The notes: generated by a model not told the origin, from the sequence alone. A stretch of DNA of 64,000 nucleotides from CBDUEF01 sp018063485 (GCA_037045435.1 JBAOID010000039.1:1-64000), one strand, 5' to 3'; positions 11,101 through 22,636 are shown, counted from the stretch's first letter. Translations and numbers: made by a program.

Positions 11101-14100
11101 CCATGGCTTGCGCCGTTTGCCTTTGGCTGGGCGGCGGCTCCCCCGGTGGCGCGCATCGTCAGCCAATTGCGCACAGCGCGGCCGGTGGAGTCTTTGTCCA
11201 AAGATCAAGCCCGCGCGTTGCGGCTGATCGCCCGCCGGACCTGGCGCTATTTTGAAACATTCGTGACCGCCGCAGAGAATTTCCTGCCGCCCGACAATTT
11301 TCAGGAAATCCCGCGCCCCGCCATCGCCACAAGAACCTCGCCCACCAATATCGGGCTTTATCTGTTGTCAACCGTGGTGGCGCGCGACATGGGCTGGATC
11401 GGTCAGCGGCGCCGCCTTGCAGCGGATGCACGATACTTTGCAGACGGTTCTGCGGATGCCGCGCTATCGCGGCCATGTTTTCAACTGGCATGACACGCGC
11501 GATCTGCGCGTGCTGGATCCGGCCTATGTCTCAACGGTTGATAGCGGCAATCTGGCGGGCCATCTGATCACCATCGCACAGGCCTGCCGCGAGTGGGGCC
11601 ATTCTGCCGTTGCAGAGAACACCGTCCGTCAATCGCTGGCAGATACCATCACCTTGGCAAGACAGGCGTTAGAGTCCAAACCCGAAAATGCCGCCTTGGG
11701 GAATATGCTCGACGCACTCGCTGTCGCAACCGCGTCACAAACAACGCCCTTGGCCGACCTGATCACCAACACCGCCAAGTCCAGCACCATGGCGCTGGAC
11801 CTCGCGGGCGAAGGCTCTGACATCGCGTTCTGGACCAACGCTCTGCACCACAGCCTTCAGGATCATCTTGCCGATCAGGCTGGCCCGAGCGATACGATCC
11901 TGCTTGAAACCGTTGAGACGATGGCCCGCAGCCTCGCCTATGAGATGGATTTCGCCTTTCTGCTGGAGCCCGACAAAAAGCTGCTTTCAATCGGCTTTTC
12001 TCTGGCCACCAACCGGCTTGATGCCAATTGCTATGATCTGCTTGCCTCAGAAGCCAGACTTGCCAGCCTCTTTGCAATAGCCAAGGGCGATGTTGATACC
12101 CGCCACTGGTTCCGGCTGGGGCGTACGGCCACGCCCATCGGCGCGGGCTCAGCGCTGATTTCATGGTCTGGCAGCATGTTCGAATACCTGATGCCGTCAC
12201 TGGTGATGCGCGCGCCGGTAGGGTCGGTGCTTGAACAAACCAACCGGCTGGTTGTGGCCGCGCAGCAAACCTATGGTGCCGCGATTGGCCTGCCCTGGGG
12301 GATCTCGGAATCCTCCTACAATGCCCGCGATCTGGAAATGACTTATCAATACTCCAACTTTGGCGTGCCCGGTCTTGGCCTCAAACGGGGTTTGAGCGAG
12401 AATCAGGTGGTTGCCCCCTATGCCACCGGGCTGGCCGCAATGGTCGATCCGGTGGCGGCGGTGCAGAATTATCGTCGGCTTGCCGTACTTGGTGCCGAAG
12501 GTCGCTTTGGCTTTTTCGAAGCGGTCGATTTTACCTCCGGGCGGGTTCCCGAGAATGAAGACCACGCCCTCGTGCGCAGTTTCATGGCGCATCACCAAGG
12601 CATGACGATCGCCAGCATCGCCAATACGCTGCAAGATGGCCGCCTGCGGGATCGGTTTCACGCCGAACCGATGATCCAGGGCGTCGAACTGCTTTTGCAC
12701 GAACGTGTGCCGCGCGCTGTGGCCGCCGCCCCGCCACGGGCCAAAGACGTGGTGGTTGGGACTGCCGAGATCAGCGATACGCCAACCATGCGGGTGTTCG
12801 ATGCCCCGGCCACGTCTGCCCCCACGGCGCATCTGCTGTCAAACGGCCAATATGGTGTGATGCTGACCGCAACCGGCGAAGGTTTCAGTTGCTGGCGCGA
12901 TCTGGCAATCACCCGCTGGCGGTCAGAGGCAACGCAGGCAGCCCTCGGGTCTTTCATCTATATCCGCGACACCACCACCGGCACTCTGTGGTCTGCCGGG
13001 GTGCAGCCGATCCGCGCCGACACCCCGCGTCACCGCACTGTGTTCAGCGAGCATCAGGCCGCCTTTATCCATCAGGAACCGAACTTCACCACCACAACCG
13101 AAGTGGTCGTTTCTGCCGAAGACGATGCCGAGGCGCGCCGCGTCACGCTCACCAACACCGGGCGGCGTTCGCGCGAGTTTGATGTCACCTCATACGCCGA
13201 AGCTCGCGCTGGCCGCGCAATCGGCCGATCAGGCGCATCCGGTGTTTTCCAAGATGTTCGTGGTCACCGATTATCTGCCCGAACTTGGCGTGATCATCGC
13301 CACCCGACGACGTCGTTCGCCCCAGCGATCCCGAGGTTTGGGCCGCCCATATCGCCGTTGTCGAAGGCCCCGAAACCGGACCGATCCAGATCGAAACCGA
13401 TCGGGCGAAATTCATCGGTCGCGGCCATAGCCTGCAAGATCCTGTGATGGCCGATGCCGCGCTTTCCGGCACCACGGGCACGGTGATTGACCCGATCTTT
13501 TCCATCCGCCGCCGTGTCAGTATCCCGGCAGGTGGCGTGACGCGTGTGACCTTCTGGACGATGGTTGCCCAGTCGCCCGATGCCCTGCTCGACATCGTTG
13601 ACCGCCACCGCGACCCCAGCGCTTTCGCCCGTGCCGCCACCCTGTCCTGGACGCAAGCGCAGGTGCAGTTACGGCATCTGGGTATTACCCATGCCGATGC
13701 CGCCGAATTTCAGGCGCTTGGCGGCATGGTGCTGCGCAGCGACACCCGCCTGCGCGCCTCGCCCGCGCAAATCGCCGCCGGCGCTGCCCCGCAATCTGCA
13801 CTTTGGGCGATGGGGATTTCCGGCGATCTGCCGATTGTTCTGGTGCAGATCGACGATACCCAGGACATCGGCGTTCTGCAACAGGTGCTCAGCGCGCATG
13901 AATACTGGGGCACCCGACAGCTCTCGGTTGATCTGGTGATCCTGAACGACCGCTCTTCGTCTTATGTACAGGATTTGCAGATCGCCATCGAAAGCGCCGT
14001 TCGCACCGCGCAGACCCGCCCCAAGGCGCGCGGCAGCCATGCGCCTGTTCAGGGCAGCATTTACGCGCTGCGCTCTGATATCATCAACCCCGGCGCGCGC

Positions 14101-16669
14101 GCCGCTTTGCTGTCGGTGGCGCGTCTGGTGATCGTGGCAGGGCGCGGCGACATCGGCCAGCAGCTTGCTCTTCTATCGGCCCCAAAGGAAATCGCAGCGC
14201 CCGCTGCGGCGATACCGGCGATGATCGCCCCCACCCCGACCATGCCGGAACTTGAGTTTTTCAACGGCACAGGCGGGTTTGCTGAAAAGGGGCGCGAATA
14301 TGTCACCGTGCTACGCGATGGTCAGACCACGCCCGCGCCATGGCTCAATGTGATCGCCAATCCCAGCTTTGGTTTTCAGGTTTCAGCCGAAGGCTCAGGG
14401 CATGTCTGGTCGGAAAACAGCAAGGAAAATCAAATCACGCCTTGGTCAAACGATCCCGTTACCGATCCGGCTCGGTGAGGCGATTTACCTGCATGATCTG
14501 GAAACCAATCAGAAATGGACAGCAACCGCGCTACCGATCCGTGGGCGCGGCACCTATATCGCGCGCCACGGCTTTGGCTATTCCACCTTCGCGCATGACG
14601 TCAATGGCATCGCCGCCAGCATGGTGCAATTCGTGCCACTCGATGCGCCAGTCAAGATTTCCCGCCTGACCCTGCGCAACACGGGCACCACGGCCCGCAA
14701 ACTCTCGATCACCGGCTATGCCGAATGGGTGCTTGGCCCCTCGCGCAGCGCAACGGCGGCTTTTGTGACCACAAAGCCTGATCCTGCCACCGGGGCCATT
14801 CTGGCACAGAACACCTTCAGCACGGCCTTTCCCGGTCGCATCGCCTTTGCCGATCTTGGCGCACAGGCCAGCAGCATCACTGCCGACCGCGCCGAGTTCA
14901 TCGGCCCCGGTGGCACGCTGGCAGCACCTGCCGCGCTCAACGGCAAACCGCTTTCGGGGCGCTTTGGGCCAGCGCTCGACCCCTGCGCCGCGCTGCAACG
15001 CCGCATAACGCTGCCCCCCGGCCAGACGGCAGAGATCGTGTTCCTCATCGGTCAGGCCGAGAATGAGGCCGCCGCCAGCGCCCTGATCCAACAGATGCGC
15101 GCCGCCGATCTCGGACCAGATTCTGGATGCTGTGAAACGCCACTGGGCCGACCTGCTTACCTCGGTGCAGATCACCTCGCCAGATCGCGCGATGGACATC
15201 ATGCTGAACGGCTGGCTGCTTTATCAAACCCTTGCCTGCCGGATCTGGGCGCGTGCGGGCTTTTATCAGGCCAGCGGTGCTTACGGCTTCCGCGATCAGT
15301 TGCAAGATGGCATGGCGCTGACCTTCAACCAACCGGGTATGACTCGAACCCATCTTTTGCGCGCCGCAAGCCGCCAGTTCCCCGAAGGCGATGTGCAGCA
15401 CTGGTGGTTGCCCCATTCCGGCCAGGGCGTGCGCACCCATATCTCGGATGATCGTGTCTGGCTTGGCTACGGCGTCGCGCACTATGTGGCGGTCTCGGGC
15501 GATCAGACCATTCTGGACGAGCAATTGCCCTTCCTTCACGGGCCAGCCGTGCCAGCCGGCGCGCATGACGATTTCTTCCTGCCGACCATTTCTGAAACCA
15601 CGGCCAGCCTTTTTGAACACTGCGCCCGCGGTCTGGATCTTGCGATTGATCTGACCGGTGAAAACGGCATGCCGCTGATCGGGACCGGCGATTGGAACGA
15701 CGGGATGAACCGCGTTGGCGAAGGCGGCAAAGGCACCAGCGTCTGGCTCGGCTGGCTGTTGATCGCCACCATCAACATGATGGCCCCCCTGGCCGACAGC
15801 CGCGACCCCAAACGCGCGGCGCGCTGGCGGCGTCACGCGGAATTGGTCCGCGAGGCCATTGAAGCGCGGGGATGGGATGGCGAATGGTATCGGCGCGGCA
15901 CCTTTGACGATGGCACCATCCTCGGCTCTGCCGCCTCCGAGGAATGCCGCATCGACAGCATCGCGCAATCCTGGGCCGTATTGTCGGGTGCGGCCGATCC
16001 CGAACGTGCCAAAACCGCAATGGACTTCGATGGCCACGCATCTGCTGCGCCCCGATCCGGGGATTGCGCTGCTCTTCACGCCACCCTTTGATCGCAGTGC
16101 GGCTCGATCCCGGCTATATCAAAGGCTATCCACCTGGCCTGCGCGAAAACGGCGGGCAATACAGCCATGCCGCGATGTGGGCCATTCTGGCACAGGCCAA
16201 GCTGGGCCAAGGTGATGCTGCTGCCGCGCTTTTTGCTATGCTCAACCCGATCAATCACGCGCTCACCGCCCAGGCAGCCAACCGTTACAAGGTTGAGCCC
16301 TATGTGATTGCCGCCGATGTCTATTCCACCGCTCCGCACGCAGGGCGCGGCGGCTGGACATGGTACACAGGTTCCGCCGGATGGATGTATCGCGCCGGTA
16401 TCGAAGGGCTTCTGGGCCTGACACGGGCCGGCGAAACCCTTCTTTTGACCCCCTGCGTTCCAAAAGAATGGCCCGAGCTTACGGCAACCGTCATTCTTGG
16501 GCGTACCCACCTCAGGATCACCATCCTGAACCCGGATCGCACCAGTCATAATGTTGCATCAGCGCGCCTCAATGATACCGCCTTACCGGTCGCGAACGGC
16601 AGGGTCAGCCTGCCGCTGACCGACGGATCACATGAATTGGTCGTCACTCTGGGGCCCGCGCCGGGTTAA
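8188..16669 (+). pseudogene. ndvB: Cyclic beta-1,2-glucan synthase (NdvB/ChvB type), interrupted by about seven frameshifts
   Basis: The reading spans ~8.5 kb, equal to about 2,820 residues, which matches the family's usual ~2,800. Several hydrophobic segments lie at 9430-9640 and 10650-11150. The GT84 glycosyltransferase part shows a DADTRV motif at ~10085 and RRRHRWVRGDWQ at ~10525. The C-terminal GH94-like phosphorylase part shows GTGDWNDGM at ~15680, where the family's catalytic Asp lies. The enzyme polymerises glucose from UDP-glucose at the inner membrane, cyclises it and trims it to size. Products act in the periplasm in osmotic adaptation and host contact. Frame changes occur near 11410, 13205, 13320, 14468, 15112, 16025 and 16090; protein homology continues across each. 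The start is uncertain: TTG 8188 or ATG 8203. Confidence 0.85.
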
Positions 16670-16936
16670 AGACGATCGCAGTCAAACCATGTTTCGCTTT
16701 CAACTCCCTGTCGGGTGGCCAGGATTGAATTCAACCCTGTCCGGTCTGATGGTGAGGGGCTGTGTTGCGAGGTTTATTGGTGCCGTGCCAGATCGGCGGG
16801 GCCTGAGTGTTGTATGGATTATCTGGATTGGGGGCGATGGGTGCGCCTCTGTGCGCTGTGTTTGTTGTCCTGATCTTGGGGTGATTGGCCTGACTTTATC
16901 CAATTTCAGGGTGACGCCCGATCTTCAATCTCCAAG

Positions 16937-18607
16937 CTATGATCCCGCTGTTGATTTCAAACGGCTTTCGATCAGCAATCCATCTTCATCCAGAATAGGA
17001 TAGGCTACTGAAACGATATGAGCGTTCACGCGCTTGAGGTCGCGCAGCATGTCCAGGTGAAGCGAGGACGTGTGCAGGCTTTCCCCTTGTTTGTCTTGCA
17101 AGCGTAGAAAGTGGCGCTCGGCTGACTTCGCGCTCCATACGCCGGATATCGACTTTGATTTGCACAAGTTTCCGGGCAAGCAGTTTATCCCGGCTTATGA
17201 AAATGGTTTGCGCGGTGCGCATGTTGTCTTGGGTCAGAAGAAAGATTTCGTTCAACTCACGATAGCCCTCATCCGAAAACCGTAGGCCATGGGTGATTTT
17301 CTTGTCGACTTGGGCAGAAAGACCTTTGTCGATGATATCGCCGGTGTGCTCCAGGTTGATCACATAATCCAGAATGATGATCGCGCGGCGTTTGTCCACT
17401 TCAGCGGCATCGCGGCCCAGACGTGACAAATAGATTTTCACCTCATGTTGAAGCCGGTCAACCTTGTCTTCAAGGATGGCAACCTGATGCAAAAAGGCGG
17501 GGTCATTTTTCCGAAACGCCTTGATTGTCAGCGTGAGCATCTGTTCGACCAGATCCCCAATGGCAAGTGCCTCGCGGCTTGCCCCGGCAAGTGCGATCGC
17601 CGGCACCTCAAGCGCGGTTTCGTCCAGCCACCGGCTGCCGGTATCTTCATCAACACGGGAGTCGGGAATGAAGCGGGCCACGACGTTTGAGATCAGGCCG
17701 GCAAAGGGCCAGATGGCAAGGGCAAGGATCAGGTTAAAGGCCAGATGCGTCTCAACGGGCAGACTGGTGCTGGCAAAGGGAAGATGTGCCAACGCCTCGC
17801 TTGCCAGGCCTGCGAAAGGCGCGGCAACCAGACAGCCAATTCCGCGCACGGCAAGATTGCCCACCGTCACGCGGCGCCCCGCCGCCGAAGAGCCAAGCGT
17901 CGCAAGAATTGGTGGGATCGCGCCGCCGAAATTTGCACCCAGCACCATCACCACCGAAAGTTCGGGCGTCAGCCCGCCCGCAAGGCTTAGCGACAGCAAA
18001 AGCATCACCACCGCCAGTGATGAGGAACACAAGACGGCAAGCATCGCGGCAAAGGCAAAAGCCACCGGCCAGGCCCCGTCAAGCAAGCCCAGAAACGCGG
18101 CCATCGCCCGTGGAGTTCTCGTATCGGGGCAGATGCGCCATTCAGCAAGACCAGCGACAGCAACATCAGGCCGATGCCGATCAGTGCCAGCCCCACACCC
18201 GAGATCGCAGGGCGGGTCTGTCGCCGCAGGATGAAACCGGCAAGGATCAAAAAGGGCGAAATAGCCTCGACACCGGCTGAAACGATCCATGCAGTCAGCG
18301 CCGTGCCGACGTTGGCCCCGAGCAAAACGATCTGTGCCATTCCCGGCAAGATCATCTCGGATTCCACGAATGACGCGGTCATCAATGCCGTTGCGGTCGA
18401 GGATTGCAGTCCAAGCGTTGCCACAAGGCCAGAAACAAAAGCGCGGGGCCGGGTTTTGGTGCCAAAGCCAAGTGCCATCTTTAGCCGCAGGCCGAACGCC
18501 TCGGTCATTCCATCGCGTACAAGCCGCAGCCCGAACAAAAGCAGTGCGACCGCACCGCCGAGCTGCACAAGTACCGAAAACGACTCCAAGGAAATCCTCC
18601 GCTTCAT
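16937..18607 (-). pseudogene. Na+/phosphate cotransporter family protein (NptA-like) with two frameshifts
   Basis: The start ATG at 18607 gives MKRRISLESFSVLVQLGG. The first half carries two Na/Pi-cotransporter repeats with the signature LGLQSSTATALMTASF, the QSS motif of the family, and a second copy around CSSSLAVVMLLLSLS and VLGANFGGAIPP. The second half, from about 17600 downwards, is a helical PhoU-like cytosolic domain (RKNDPAFLHQVAILEDKVDR, DYVINLEHTGDIIDKG). The protein is expected to import phosphate or act in its regulation at the inner membrane. Frame changes fall near 18110 and 17125; joining frames restores one protein of about 555 residues. The 267 bases between its stop and the glucan synthase stop hold no gene that I can see. 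Confidence 0.75.
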
Positions 18608-19155
18608 GGCCTGATGGCGCCCCGATGGCGCATTGAATCCTGCAACACCCATCCGGTCGGGTCAACGCACCATCTTCGTGTTGTTGGCAGGGCTGTCAAT
18701 CAGGTTGGCCGAAACCTCATGGCTTTCAGTACCAGCGTCCGGGCTATCCTCAAGTCCGCGCCTGCCATGACGATGCCCGCCCCTTTGCGTAAAAGGAAAA
18801 CCGGGCAGGAATTGCAGAGTTCCCGCCTATGTAAAGCCTTGCCGTAGGCTGAGGTTTTCGCACGATGACTTTAGCTGGCGGGGCCATGAGGTTCGCCAAC
18901 TTGGCCGAAGGAACGCGGATGTCTATAAACTCCAACCGTGAGTGACACAGGTGGCTGAGCTTCCGGCCACCATCCGCGCAAACATAATTCAACTTTACCC
19001 CCGTTCGGTGAGTTCTCAGCTGGGGCATCGAGGGCCCAATGTCGAACTCAGGCTGCGTATAGCATTGTATGGGCTAGGAAAAGCATATTGCATAAAGCCC
19101 CGGTGGGACAAATTGCGGTAAATCCTTACAATAGCCCTCGCAACGGAATCAATGA
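18608..19155. other. Gene-poor stretch before the ribosomal block
   Basis: No frame of credible length with a ribosome site and family resemblance is visible on either strand in these 548 bases. The right half (from about 18950) is visibly richer in A and T than the flanking DNA. The ribosomal gene that normally precedes rpmC in an S10-type operon, rplP, is absent here. I see no tRNA, repeat or terminator that I can support. Confidence 0.5.
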
Positions 19156-19374
19156 AGATGTTCCGATGGGATCAAATTACGCGAAGTATTTGACCGTCAT
19201 CAAAACAGCTATCAATGTCTGCCCCTCGTCAACGGCTACGTCGCGGAATTACATCTGCAAGAGATTAAGTATTCCGATGCGCTCCAAGATGTAACCGGCA
19301 AGGAGTTTTGTGACGTTCTTGGAATAGGGTCATCATTTGGTACAGAGTTTGCTAAGACTGAGAAAGATCGCTAG
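19156..19374 (+). pseudogene. ORF remnant without a start codon
   Basis: An open frame of 72 codons runs from just after a TGA (19153-19155) to TAG at 19372-19374. It reads KLREVFDRHQNSYQCLPL, then NGYVAELHLQEIKYSDAL and DVTGKEFCDVLGIGSSFG, ending EFAKTEKDR. There is no ATG, GTG or TTG in a sensible place, so it looks like the 3' end of a gene whose 5' part is lost or out of frame. The short helical pattern near the end could be a helix-turn-helix, but I do not recognise the family. Base composition is more AT-rich than the neighbouring ribosomal genes, which hints at foreign origin. Confidence 0.35.
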
Positions 19375-19451
19375 TTGGCTGACTAGCGGGCGGCTGACTT
19401 GGATGTCAGAAAGATCTTAGCGGCCCTCGCTTCCCGGCCCCAACTTCCCCC

Positions 19452-19480
19452 TTGCCCCCCAACCTCATCCCGCCTATACG
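19452..19480 (+). promoter_or_regulatory. Predicted sigma-70 promoter for the rpmC operon
   Basis: TTGCCC (19452-19457) and TATACG (19475-19480) are 17 bases apart, about 110 bases upstream of rpmC. The -10 is identical to those proposed for rplO and rplS in this window. It would let the rpmC-rpmD block be transcribed without an upstream S10 operon. Confidence 0.45.
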
Positions 19481-19592
19481 ACCCCATCCAGCGATTCCGG
19501 GTGTCCGGATTTGTTGGTCTATCATTGATCCACCGGGTTCAAAGTGACCTTGCCACGCAGGGGCTTTCTGGTGATTGGAAAAGGAAAAGGCG

Positions 19593-19796
19593 ATGCTCGC
19601 CAAAGAACTGTTGACCCAGACGCCCGACCAGCTGCGCACCAGCCTCGTGGCTCTGAAGAAAGAAGCCTTCAACCTGCGCTTTCAGGCTGCGACCAATCAG
19701 TTGGAGAACACCGCTCGTATGCGCGCTGTTCGCCGTGAGGTTGCCCGCATCAAGACCGTGTTGAACCAGAAAGCCGCGCAAGCGGCTGCGAACTGA
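19593..19796 (+). CDS. rpmC: 50S ribosomal protein L29
   Basis: 67 residues, usual for the family, starting [18 protein letters not shown]; the motifs [10 protein letters not shown] and [15 protein letters not shown] form the two helices of the L29 coiled hairpin. L29 sits beside L23 at the peptide exit tunnel, near where SRP and trigger factor dock. ATG 19593 is chosen over an in-frame TTG at 19575 because it follows a GGAAAAGG ribosome site and gives the normal N-terminus. It is the first gene of the ribosomal block here, 12 bases before rpsQ. Unusually, no rplP or rpsC lies upstream. Confidence 0.95.
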   Translation: MLAKELLTQTPDQLRTSLVALKKEAFNLRFQAATNQLENTARMRAVRREVARIKTVLNQKAAQAAAN

Positions 19797-19807
19797 GGAG
19801 CAGACCC

Positions 19808-20041
19808 ATGCCAAAACGTATCCTGCAAGGCGTCGTGACCTCGGACAAGAACGAGCAGACCATCACCGTTCTGGTGGAACGCCGCTTCAAGCACCCGTTG
19901 CTGCAAAAGACCGTTCGTAAGTCGAAGAAATATCGCGCCCACGACGAGCACAACAAATACAAGACCGGCGATTCTGTTCGCATTGAAGAATGCGCACCGA
20001 TCTCCAAAACCAAACGCTGGACGGTTGTTGTCGAGGCGTAA
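19808..20041 (+). CDS. rpsQ: 30S ribosomal protein S17
   Basis: 77 residues starting [18 protein letters not shown]; an OB-fold protein that binds the 5' domain of 16S rRNA early in assembly. The core [14 protein letters not shown] and [15 protein letters not shown] are typical. A GAGGAG ribosome site overlaps the end of rpmC. It is followed by a 69-base gap to rplN that contains a short hairpin (20077-20092). Confidence 0.96.
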   Translation: MPKRILQGVVTSDKNEQTITVLVERRFKHPLLQKTVRKSKKYRAHDEHNKYKTGDSVRIEECAPISKTKRWTVVVEA

Positions 20042-20110
20042 GCCCCGCGATTGCTGTCTTAATTTTTACGATACCCTGGGGAATGATCCCCAAAGGTCGG
20101 GAGAAACCAA

Positions 20111-20479
20111 ATGATCCAGATGCAGACCAATCTGGATGTAGCTGACAACTCCGGCGCTCGCCGGGTTCAGTGCATCAAGGTTCTGGGCGGTTCACACCGC
20201 CGCTATGCATCCGTTGGCGACATCATCGTGGTGTCCGTCAAGGAAGCTATTCCTAAAGGCCGTGTGAAAAAAGGCGACGTCCGCAAGGCCGTTGTTGTTC
20301 GCACCGCAAAAGAAGTCCGCCGTGAAGACGGTTCGGCCATCCGCTTTGACCGCAACGCTGCCGTCATCCTGAACAACCAGGGTGAACCGGTCGGCACGCG
20401 TATCTTCGGGCCGGTGGTGCGCGAGCTGCGCGCCAAGAACTTCATGAAGATCATCTCGCTGGCTCCGGAGGTGCTCTGA
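20111..20479 (+). CDS. rplN: 50S ribosomal protein L14
   Basis: 122 residues, the exact family length, starting [18 protein letters not shown], with the signature [15 protein letters not shown] and a [12 protein letters not shown] tail. L14 binds 23S rRNA at the subunit interface and is the docking point of the silencing factor RsfS. A GGGAGAAACC ribosome site precedes the start. The stop overlaps the rplX start by one base, indicating coupling. Confidence 0.97.
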   Translation: MIQMQTNLDVADNSGARRVQCIKVLGGSHRRYASVGDIIVVSVKEAIPKGRVKKGDVRKAVVVRTAKEVRREDGSAIRFDRNAAVILNNQGEPVGTRIFGPVVRELRAKNFMKIISLAPEVL

Positions 20480-20784
20480 TGGCCGCTAAGCTTAAAAAAG
20501 GCGACAAGGTCGTCGTTCTCGTCGGTAAAGACAAAGGCCAGCAGGGGGAAATCTCCTCGGTAGCACCCAAAGACAACAAAGCCGTTGTCGAAGGCGTGAA
20601 CATGGCCATCCGTCATACCAAACAAAGCCAGGCTACGCAGGGCGGCCGCATCTCGAAAGCGATGCCGATTGATCTGTCGAACCTCGCTCTGGTTGATAGC
20701 AAAGGCAAAGCAACCCGCGTTGGCTTCCGTATGGAAGGCGACAAGAAGGTTCGTTTCGCCAAAACCACTGGGGAGGCGATCTGA
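20479..20784 (+). CDS. rplX: 50S ribosomal protein L24
   Basis: 101 residues beginning [18 protein letters not shown], with the KOW motif in residues 5-32 ([10 protein letters not shown]). L24 is an assembly initiator that binds the 5' end of 23S rRNA and lines the tunnel exit. It shares single-base overlaps with rplN before it and rplE after it, so the three genes are translated as a coupled unit. GGAGGTGCTCTG precedes the start. Confidence 0.97.
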   Translation: MAAKLKKGDKVVVLVGKDKGQQGEISSVAPKDNKAVVEGVNMAIRHTKQSQATQGGRISKAMPIDLSNLALVDSKGKATRVGFRMEGDKKVRFAKTTGEAI

Positions 20785-21344
20785 TGCTCGACCAAGCCAC
20801 CTACACCCCGCGCTTGAAGGCTGACTATGTGGCCCGGATCCGTCCGGCTCTCATGGAAGAGTTCGGCTACAAGAACGTGATGCAACTGCCCCGCCTGGAC
20901 AAGATCGTTCTGAACATGGGCGTTGGCGAAGCTGTCAAAGACACCAAGAAAGTCAAGAAAGCCGCCGAAGAGATGACTCTCATCGCCGGTCAAAAGGCTG
21001 TCATCACCCATGCGAAAAACAGCATCGCTGGTTTCCGTGTTCGTGAAGAAATGCCGCTTGGCTGCAAGGTTACCCTGCGTGGCGACCGGATGTATGAATT
21101 CCTTGACCGCCTGATCACGATTGCGCTTCCCCGCGTCCGCGACTTCCGCGGCGTGAAGCCAACCTCGTTTGACGGCCGTGGCAACTATGCCATGGGCCTG
21201 AAAGAGCAAATCGTGTTCCCCGAAATCGAATTCGACAAAGTCGATGAAGTGCTCGGTATGGACATCATCATCTGCACCACCGCCAAAACCGACGCGGAAG
21301 CGAAGGCGCTGTTGAAGCAATTCAACATGCCCTTCACATCCTGA
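20784..21344 (+). CDS. rplE: 50S ribosomal protein L5
   Basis: 186 residues starting [18 protein letters not shown]. Family signatures [18 protein letters not shown] and [17 protein letters not shown] are present. L5 carries 5S rRNA into the central protuberance and contacts the P-site tRNA. The ATG overlaps the rplX stop by one base; GGGGAGGCG is the ribosome site. A 20-base gap leads to rpsN. Confidence 0.97.
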   Translation: MLDQATYTPRLKADYVARIRPALMEEFGYKNVMQLPRLDKIVLNMGVGEAVKDTKKVKKAAEEMTLIAGQKAVITHAKNSIAGFRVREEMPLGCKVTLRGDRMYEFLDRLITIALPRVRDFRGVKPTSFDGRGNYAMGLKEQIVFPEIEFDKVDEVLGMDIIICTTAKTDAEAKALLKQFNMPFTS

Positions 21345-21364
21345 TCGCGCGAGGAACCTGAACA

Positions 21365-21670
21365 ATGGCAAAAAAATCCATGGTGAACCGCGAAGTAAAG
21401 CGCGCCAAGCTCGTGCAGCAGCACGCAGCCAAACGCGCCGCACTGAAAACGGTGATCAACGACCAAGCAAAGCCGGTGGAAGAGCGCTTCAAGGCGACTC
21501 TGAAACTTGCAGCTTTGCCCCGCAACTCGTCGGCAACCCGGCTGCACAACCGCTGCCAGTTGACCGGCCGTCCGCATGCGTATTACCGCAAGCTCAAACT
21601 CAGCCGCATCATGCTGCGTGATCTCGCCTCGTTCGGCCAGATCCCGGGCATGGTCAAGTCCAGCTGGTAA
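21365..21670 (+). CDS. rpsN: 30S ribosomal protein S14
   Basis: 101 residues starting [17 protein letters not shown], with the C-terminal [15 protein letters not shown] and [12 protein letters not shown]. This is the long S14 form, which lacks the paired zinc-binding cysteines of the short form. S14 binds the 3' major domain of 16S rRNA in the head. GAGGAACC precedes the start. Its stop region carries the AAGGAGG ribosome site for rpsH. Confidence 0.97.
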   Translation: MAKKSMVNREVKRAKLVQQHAAKRAALKTVINDQAKPVEERFKATLKLAALPRNSSATRLHNRCQLTGRPHAYYRKLKLSRIMLRDLASFGQIPGMVKSSW

Positions 21671-21682
21671 GGAGGTTCTGAA

Positions 21683-22081
21683 ATGATGATGAACGATCCT
21701 CTCGGCGATATGTTGACCCGCATCCGTAACGCACAGATGCGCGGCAAATCGACCGTTTCGACCCCTGCGTCCAAGCTGCGTGCCTGGGTGCTGGACGTGT
21801 TGGCTGGCGAAGGCTATATTCGCGGCTACGAGCGTACCAAGACCGAAAATGGTCAGGGTGAGCTGGTGATCAGCCTCAAGTATTTCGAAGGCACCCCTGT
21901 GATCCGCGAAGTCAAGCGCGTGTCCAAGCCGGGCCGTCGTGTGTACATGTCCGTGAAAGAAATCCCGACGGTCCGCAACGGCCTTGGTATCTCGATCGTC
22001 TCGACGCCCAAAGGCGTCATGTCTGATGCAAATGCACGCTCTGCCAATGTTGGCGGCGAAGTGCTTTGCACAGTATTCTGA
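21683..22081 (+). CDS. rpsH: 30S ribosomal protein S8
   Basis: 132 residues starting with three consecutive ATG codons ([10 protein letters not shown]). The first, at 21683, is best spaced (7 bases) from GGAGG; the others would shorten the protein by one or two residues. The C-terminal [14 protein letters not shown] and GGEVLCTVF match the family. S8 binds 16S rRNA helix 21 and organises the central domain. In gammaproteobacteria it also represses the spc operon; I see no evidence for or against that here. Confidence 0.97.
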   Translation: MMMNDPLGDMLTRIRNAQMRGKSTVSTPASKLRAWVLDVLAGEGYIRGYERTKTENGQGELVISLKYFEGTPVIREVKRVSKPGRRVYMSVKEIPTVRNGLGISIVSTPKGVMSDANARSANVGGEVLCTVF

Positions 22082-22091
22082 GGAGGGTGGC

Positions 22092-22625
22092 ATGTCTCGT
22101 ATCGGCAAAAAACCCGTAGGCCTCGTGCAGGGCGTTTCGGCGACAGTTTCTGGCCAGACCATCGAAGTGAAGGGCCCGAAAGGCACCCGCAGCTTCACCG
22201 CAACCGACGATGTGACGCTCACGGTCGACGAGGGCGCAATCAAGGTGACCCCGCGCGGCACCTCCAAGCGTGCGCGTCAACAGTGGGGCATGGCCCGGTC
22301 GATGGTCGCCAATCTGGTGACTGGCGTTTCCACCGGCTTCAAGCGTGAGCTTGAGATTCAGGGTGTGGGTTACCGCGCCTCGATGGCTGGCAACGTGTTG
22401 AAACTGGCGCTTGGCTACAGCCATGATGTCAACTTTGACGTTCCGGCCGGAGTTACCGTCACGGCACCGAAGCAAACTGAAATCATTGTGGAAGGCATTG
22501 ACCAACAGCTTGTTGGTCAGGTCGCTGCGAACATCCGCGAATGGCGCAAGCCCGAGCCCTACAAGGGCAAGGGCATCCGCTATAAGGGCGAGTTCGTGTT
22601 CCGCAAAGAAGGTAAGAAGAAGTAA
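22092..22625 (+). CDS. rplF: 50S ribosomal protein L6
   Basis: 177 residues from ATG 22092 ([18 protein letters not shown]), preceded by AGGAGGG. The signature [18 protein letters not shown] near the C-terminus is the classic L6 motif. L6 has two related RNA-binding domains, lies near the factor-binding stalk and is needed for EF-G and EF-Tu function. A longer in-frame start inside rpsH is possible but would add residues not typical of the family. Confidence 0.97.
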   Translation: MSRIGKKPVGLVQGVSATVSGQTIEVKGPKGTRSFTATDDVTLTVDEGAIKVTPRGTSKRARQQWGMARSMVANLVTGVSTGFKRELEIQGVGYRASMAGNVLKLALGYSHDVNFDVPAGVTVTAPKQTEIIVEGIDQQLVGQVAANIREWRKPEPYKGKGIRYKGEFVFRKEGKKK

Positions 22626-22636
22626 GGGGCGCAAAA

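Noticed and set aside
15045..16079. 344-codon open frame on the - strand opposite the GH94-like region
   Set aside because: It covers the catalytic GTGDWNDGM segment of the sense gene and shows no ribosome site or known motif.
19088..19294. 68-codon frame starting near 19088
   Set aside because: The start is poor, the sequence is not protein-like, and an overlapping frame (19156-19374) reads better at its 3' end.
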